NCBI GenBank assembly: GCA_024305405.1
Contig: JAKNDB010000068.1
Coordinates: 1,606,501 to 1,670,500, forward strand
Length of the DNA: 64,000 nucleotides
Direction of reading: 5' to 3'
DNA from: Dirofilaria immitis
Taxonomy: Eukaryota; Nematoda; Chromadorea; Rhabditida; Onchocercidae
Shown here: positions 58,845 through 64,000 of the stretch, piece after piece
How positions within the stretch are numbered: the first letter of the stretch is position 1
How the letters are laid out: each line of letters opens with the position of its first letter
The notes under the pieces: model-generated
Databases searched by the model: none
What the model was told of the DNA's origin: nothing
The model's input: the letters and a program-made list of their open reading frames with translations, nothing else
Translations under genes and position numbers: made by a program

Positions 58845-61800
58845 ATGATTCTAGAAATATATATAATTATTCTAATTCTATCTCTATTCATTTGCTTATT
58901 TCCTGAAGTGCTAAAATATGATAGTGATGATAAGGATAGCAATTGTTTCATGCAAATGATTTATACCGATAAATCTAAGGAATCAACATTATCTGCTGAG
59001 CAAATTCATAGCATTTTAAGGAACAGGTATGTATACTTTTTTTGGTATTTTTTTTTTTAAATTTACACACTTCAATTAGAATATTTTCTATTTTAAATAA
59101 TTTTTTTAGATTGAAAAAATGTTTTGATAATATTTTATTCAAAATTTTCATCTATCAATTCGCCTATTTTGCACTTAAACTTGAATTATAGGTATATCAA
59201 AGAAAGAGAAGATGATTTTCAGATTTAATCCATTAATTGTTGATGAAAAATGGGATGTGATTATAATTGGATCAGGCTTATCAGGATTAACAATAGCAAG
59301 AGTGTTAGCAGCTACAGGTCGTAAAGTGTTAGTGCTAGAGCAACATGATCATGCTGGTGGCTCATGTCATACTTTTAAACTTGACAAATATGAATTCGAT
59401 GTTGGTTAGTTTTTATTTGTAGTCTTATGAAAGATTTTGCTTGGTTGAATTTCTTTATCAATTCAATTATTGATATAGATATCAATAATTGAATAAATGA
59501 AGTATAAATGCTGATAGATCTTTATTAATGTTGAGATCACTAAGCATCTATTAATTTCAGACTTTTACAACATGTCTTCTAATTACATATAACTTTAATT
59601 AATAGTGCAATTTTTAAAATTTCCATTCTTTTTATTTAAATCTTCGACAAATTTTATCGCACAAATATAGGCTGTTTTTAGTATCATCAAAATATGTAAA
59701 TCAAATTTTATAAAGAAATAAACTGCGGAAATTATTGTTTTTAATGTTTTCCTTCTCTTTATCTTTCAATATTTTGACTTTTTTTTTGATGCAAATTTCA
59801 GGTTTACATTATGTGCCAAATATGTATTCTGGACAAGAATTGTATCGTATATGTTCGGCTATTACAGATTCACAAGTTGACTGGCAAAAAATGGATGAAC
59901 CATTCGATACAGTACATTTCACATTTTCAAAGTTGTTATTTAATTAAAGCTTTAATTAGAATTGAAATCAAAAATAATATAAATTTTGTCTTTTTGAAGA
60001 TAATAATTGGAAAACAATTTTATGGTCGAACAAATGGAAATACTATACATTTTCGCGATGAATTAAAATCATGGTTTCCAGATGAAGCGGATATTATTGA
60101 AAATTATTTTGATTATGTTTTAGTAAGTTTTAACTTCATGACCTACCTAATTGTTAGGGTAGAAAAATGAACGAAGTGAACAACGATGATGAAAAGAGTT
60201 TTACTCAAATTATAAATTGAATGATCTTTTCTCTAATCCAACATCTATGCTGAAGATAACTGATTAAAGAAAAATAGTCTCTTTTGTAAACAAGTTGATT
60301 TTCTTCTTATGGTTGAAAATTAATTAAATTAAGTAAACTTCAAAAATTAATTTTAATTTCAGAAATGCCTTAACATTAATTTATGGTGGTTGATTGGTGT
60401 AAAATTCCTACCACTATTCTTTGTTCGCTTATTGTGTAAATTCAAGTTTATCAATCTCTTTACCAGTTTATTCAAATATTGTGAATTGAATCTATTGGAT
60501 GTTATGAAAAGCTATGGACTTAGCGCTGAAGTTAGAGCTGTTATTAGTTATTATTTTGTTAATTATGGTAAGTTTTTAAATAATAGCATATTTCTTATTT
60601 AGCCATATTCTTTTTTTTACTCAGCCAAATAATTCGCTTTAAGATATTTAATATTTTAATTGCTTTTATTTATTTGTTCGACTTTATGTTTATGTCAATA
60701 TTATTTGTTTCACTTGCCATCATTCTCTATCTTTCCTTATCAAATTCTTAAATTTTCTAGGTTTTTAAATCCATTTCATAGTTGCATAATTGTTGCAAAA
60801 ATTTTTTTCCTTTTTGCCAGTATGAAAAACAATCGCTTGATGATATTTTTGTGAGACTAATTAGAATTATCACTTTTCTCGATATATTTTCCATCTACTT
60901 TATATCATATCATCAAACATTATCAGCAAATGTCAAGTAATGCTTCTAAAAGATCAATCGTTGGCATTTTTTTTTCTTGTGCGAAAGATTACATAATCCT
61001 TATACGACTTCTATGATACATTACTTGACAAGTTATTTTAAAACTTTTAAATATATTTTATGTTGATCTATTGAAATCAGTTTTAATCTGGAAATTAATT
61101 TCTAGGTATTCCTCCTAATCGTGCTTCATTCCTACAACATCATTTATTTCTTATGGAAAATGGATATTATCCTATTGGTGGTGCAGCATTACTTGTAGCC
61201 AGTATCATACGATCGCTTCAAAAATTTGGCGGAAAAGTGATCGTACAAGCAGATGTACAACAAATTGTCTTTGCTAATGGAAAAGTTAATGGTATGTTTG
61301 GAAAATTTTTTTGGAAACCTTCTGAAAAGATTTTCGGAAGCCTTTTTATCGAAAATTATTACATCTAAATCTGATAGATAATTCCAATTAAGTTTCATTT
61401 TTACGAATGTTTTCTTATGCTTTCTACTACTAGTGTAGAAATGAAATTTTCAATATCATCATAGATTCATCTCTTCAATCTATATATTATTTTTCATTCT
61501 ATTATTTCATAAAATTTGTAAGCTTTCAAATTTTCGGGGTAAAAGTGAAATATGGTTCTTCTGAATATTTCATCCAAGCAGCATTAGTTATTTCAACAGC
61601 TCCAATTATCAAAACATTCAATGAATTAATACCTCGAAATATTGCTCAAAATTCGGGTAACCTTTTAAATAAATAAAATATTGATTTAATATTTATTTTA
61701 AGAAAGATTATTTAATGTATTATTCCGTTAAACTTCGCATATTTTTCAGGTATGTTTAAAATAATTAATGAACTTGATTCATTGGAGACTGTACGAATTG

Positions 61801-63568
61801 GCGGATTTCAAGCATACGTTGGTTTATCTGGAACACAAAATGAGCTTCGATTACCATCTAATAATTATTTTTGGTACAAAAACAATAATCCTTATGAATT
61901 TGATCATTATTTGAGGTTAATTATCTTGATGCTTTAAAATTATTAGTTCTCACAAATCTCATAAAGTAATAGTGATTATGTTGGATGATAAAAGTGACAT
62001 TATTAACATGTCGCTAGACATTATACTATAGTTTAATTTATTTTAGAATGTGAAAACAATGCAAATTTTAAATGAAATAATTTTAATTGTTTTTGAAAAT
62101 AATCCTTAATGATTACTATCATTTTTAAAACGATATGCTTATTTCATTTAATTTAAAGTAAATTTGTAATGAAATTTTCTTTTTGTTAATTAATATATTA
62201 AATAGAATTTCATCTCTATTATTTTTCAGTTTATCATCTTCAGCAGCAGCAGAATATGCTTGTCCACCGCAAATGTTTATTTGTTTTCCATCAGCAAAAG
62301 ATCCAAGATGGGATGAACGAAATCCTGGTATAACTATCAAAATTTTTATCGAACTAACAACATTTTTAAATATTTTATGAATTAGAAATATTATTAATTC
62401 ATTAACTTATAAGAATAAAACTTATTAACGCTAAGCAATATGATTAATTTTCTTTTTAGAATGTTTTTCTGTTTTTGTTTTTAAATTAGCGAAAAAGAAC
62501 TTTTTTTTGCAGGTATTTCAACATGTCAACTAATTTCGCTATCAAATCCTGCATGGTTCGAAGAATTTAAAGATAAATCTAGGAAGAAAACTCTTAAACG
62601 ACTGAATCGAGAAAAGTATGATGAATTGAAGCATCATATTGGTGAATCGATGATAAGTCAATTCTTAGCACTATTTCCAAACCTTAAACCATATGTAAGT
62701 TCGAAAATTTCGACTTCAACTTAGCAAAAAATTTTGATTAAACTTGATAAATCAGATTAATGATTATTTAGCATTATGGATTTTCAAAATAATGGGCATA
62801 TCAATATATGTAAGAAAAAGAAGAAAAAACTTTCCGATCAAATAATTTTATTTCAATCAAATTCTGGAAAGTTGCTGATTGAAAGCTACTCGTGATTTAT
62901 TTGTTGAATAGGAAGAGAATTGAGTTGAACATGAGTAAGTGCTGGAATTTGAATTTACAGATAACATATGTTGAATTTTCAACTCCATTAACTCAACAAT
63001 ATTATATGAAAAATGCACATGGTGAATATTATTCATTGACGCAGCAAATTGATCGGTTTAAATTGAAATTTTGGAGCGAATTGAGATGTAAAACAGATTT
63101 ACCTGGCCTCTATCTTTCAGGTAAATTGCATAGCATTTATTTTATTATTGTTTAATTCATGGTATTATCAATAATTTTATCGATTACCTTAAAAACATCT
63201 TTTATTAATTTTGATTAAATAAACAGTTTTAAATATATTAATCAATATTTTTATAAATTTTTATATTTGTTTATATATTGCATCCGATTCTTCTTGATGT
63301 TTTTCAGATCGTCTAGAGAAGTATTATTGAACATCTCGTTCTGCGTGTTATATTTTATTTCATCAATGTATTATGATCAAAGAAGCTTATTTTAGATGAA
63401 ATTGATTCGTAATAAAATCTTTTAGGACAAGATGTACTATTTTGTGGAATTGGAAGTGCATTAAATAGTGGTTTAATTACTGCTGGAAATATATTGGGAC
63501 GTAATTTATTTCAAGATCTGGAAGAAGCTTATAATAAACAAACGGATTATATCAAAAGTAATGAATGA
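58845..63568 (+). CDS. retsat: All-trans-retinol 13,14-reductase-like FAD oxidoreductase (RetSat)
   Basis: Twelve exons: 58845-59026, 59223-59404, 59802-59911, 60000-60122, 60363-60567, 61106-61291, 61546-61656, 61750-61915, 62230-62327, 62513-62694, 62961-63120, 63426-63568; about 615 aa, against 610 for human RETSAT. All phases match and no repair is needed. A hydrophobic N-terminus (ILEIYIIILILSLFICLF) suggests ER insertion. The dinucleotide-binding motif is IIIGSGLSGLTIARVLA (G77-x-G79-x-x-G82), followed by VLEQHDHAGGSCHTF. Further family blocks: GLHYVPNMYSG, YYPIGGAALLV, VISTAP, PNLKPYITYVEF-type junction, TPLTQQYYMKN, LPGLYLSGQDVLFCG near the C-terminus. The CrtI-like family saturates or isomerises polyenes. 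The true substrate in this worm is unknown; retinol is inferred from the best-matching family. Acceptors at exon 4 (gaag) and exon 7 (aaaag) are weak. Confidence 0.92.
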
Positions 63569-64000
63569 TACTTTGCAAACTAAGATTTCAGATTAACTTT
63601 TTTTTATTAGTTTCCCATATTGCATGAATTTCGTGAAAAATACATTTCGAAATAGGTCAGCTTTTTATTTTTATTTCATCATTTTAATAAAACTTTTAAA
63701 TTAAAATGATTTGTTTATTTAAAAATTTGGATTATAATTTGCATAAATCAAATGTTACATATCTTTGAGTCTAAAATATGTAGCCATAAATTTTAATCAA
63801 AACTAAAAGCGAATTGATTTAGAGTCGATAAAATATAGAAATAAACAGGAGATAAATAGATTACTTAACATATTGTTTACTAAATTAACGAAAAGAATAA
63901 ACAATATTATCCCTTTCTACTTACTGAATCATTTCTCTCATAGACTATGCGATTTGAGGAAACTCATTTTATAAATATTGAAATATTGGAAAAGGAGAAA
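63569..64000. other. 3' flank, no gene seen
   Basis: RetSat 3' UTR and AT-rich sequence up to the window edge; no exon recognised. Confidence 0.5.

Noticed and set aside
59172..59222. RetSat exon 2 starting at the upstream acceptor (tatag|gtatatc)
   Set aside because: That choice needs a frameshift before the FAD motif; the acceptor ttttcag at 59216-59222 joins exon 1 in phase without any correction.

Overview
The window reads as a nematode nuclear genome segment. It is very AT-rich and its genes are split into many short exons. Acceptors are mostly T-rich and end in CAG or TAG. Several genes have such an acceptor 3-30 nt before the start codon with no upstream exon in frame, which is the pattern expected for spliced-leader trans-splicing. 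The mitochondrial EF-Tu carries the long C-terminal extension known from nematode EF-Tu1. The genus cannot be fixed from sequence alone; a parasitic (for example filarial-like) nematode fits the base composition and intron style.

Layout. 1.2-7.0 kb (-): a secreted/membrane leucine-rich-repeat (LRR) protein. 7.0-16.8 kb: a gene-poor desert of minisatellites and microsatellites with possible relic exons. 16.9-18.9 kb (+): RNPS1 splicing factor. 19.6-22.1 kb (-): DDRGK1/UFBP1. 22.8-26.4 kb (+): mitochondrial EF-Tu. 27.9-31.0 kb (-): an unrecognised basic, coiled-coil protein in ten exons. 32.2-37.9 kb (+): a divergent protein tyrosine phosphatase. 38.3-42.6 kb (+): CLUAP1/IFT38 (DYF-3 type). 42.6-46.3 kb: repeat-rich spacer with a 1.2 kb AT minisatellite. 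46.4-47.9 kb (+): ACOT13-like hotdog thioesterase. 49.1-50.0 kb (-) and 52.1-56.5 kb (+): HSP10 and HSP60 head to head, sharing a promoter with two perfect heat-shock elements. 57.7-58.8 kb: an almost perfect 1,067 bp (ATT)n array. 58.8-63.6 kb (+): retinol saturase-like FAD oxidoreductase.

Functional links. HSP10/HSP60 form one chaperonin, and both they and EF-Tu serve mitochondria. RNPS1 is nuclear RNA processing, DDRGK1 is ER ufmylation, CLUAP1 is ciliary transport. Apart from the chaperonin pair the neighbours look like unrelated housekeeping genes, several in divergent pairs with short shared 5' spacers.

Reading the exons closely shows a recurring defect. At least a dozen conserved exons are one or two bases short, nearly always in or next to a homopolymer, and adding back the run base(s) restores both the family motif and the splice phase. 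All but one of the cases point the same way (missing bases), so I interpret them as sequencing or assembly undercalls, not as pseudogenes. Exon phases and total lengths then agree with the families: HSP60 about 574 aa, CLUAP1 about 410, RetSat about 615, EF-Tu about 505. I found no convincing tRNA, rRNA, CRISPR, transposase or bacterial gene. I do not see a clearly new molecular system; the most interesting items are the uncharacterised coiled-coil gene, the repeat structures, and duplications that copy splice sites.
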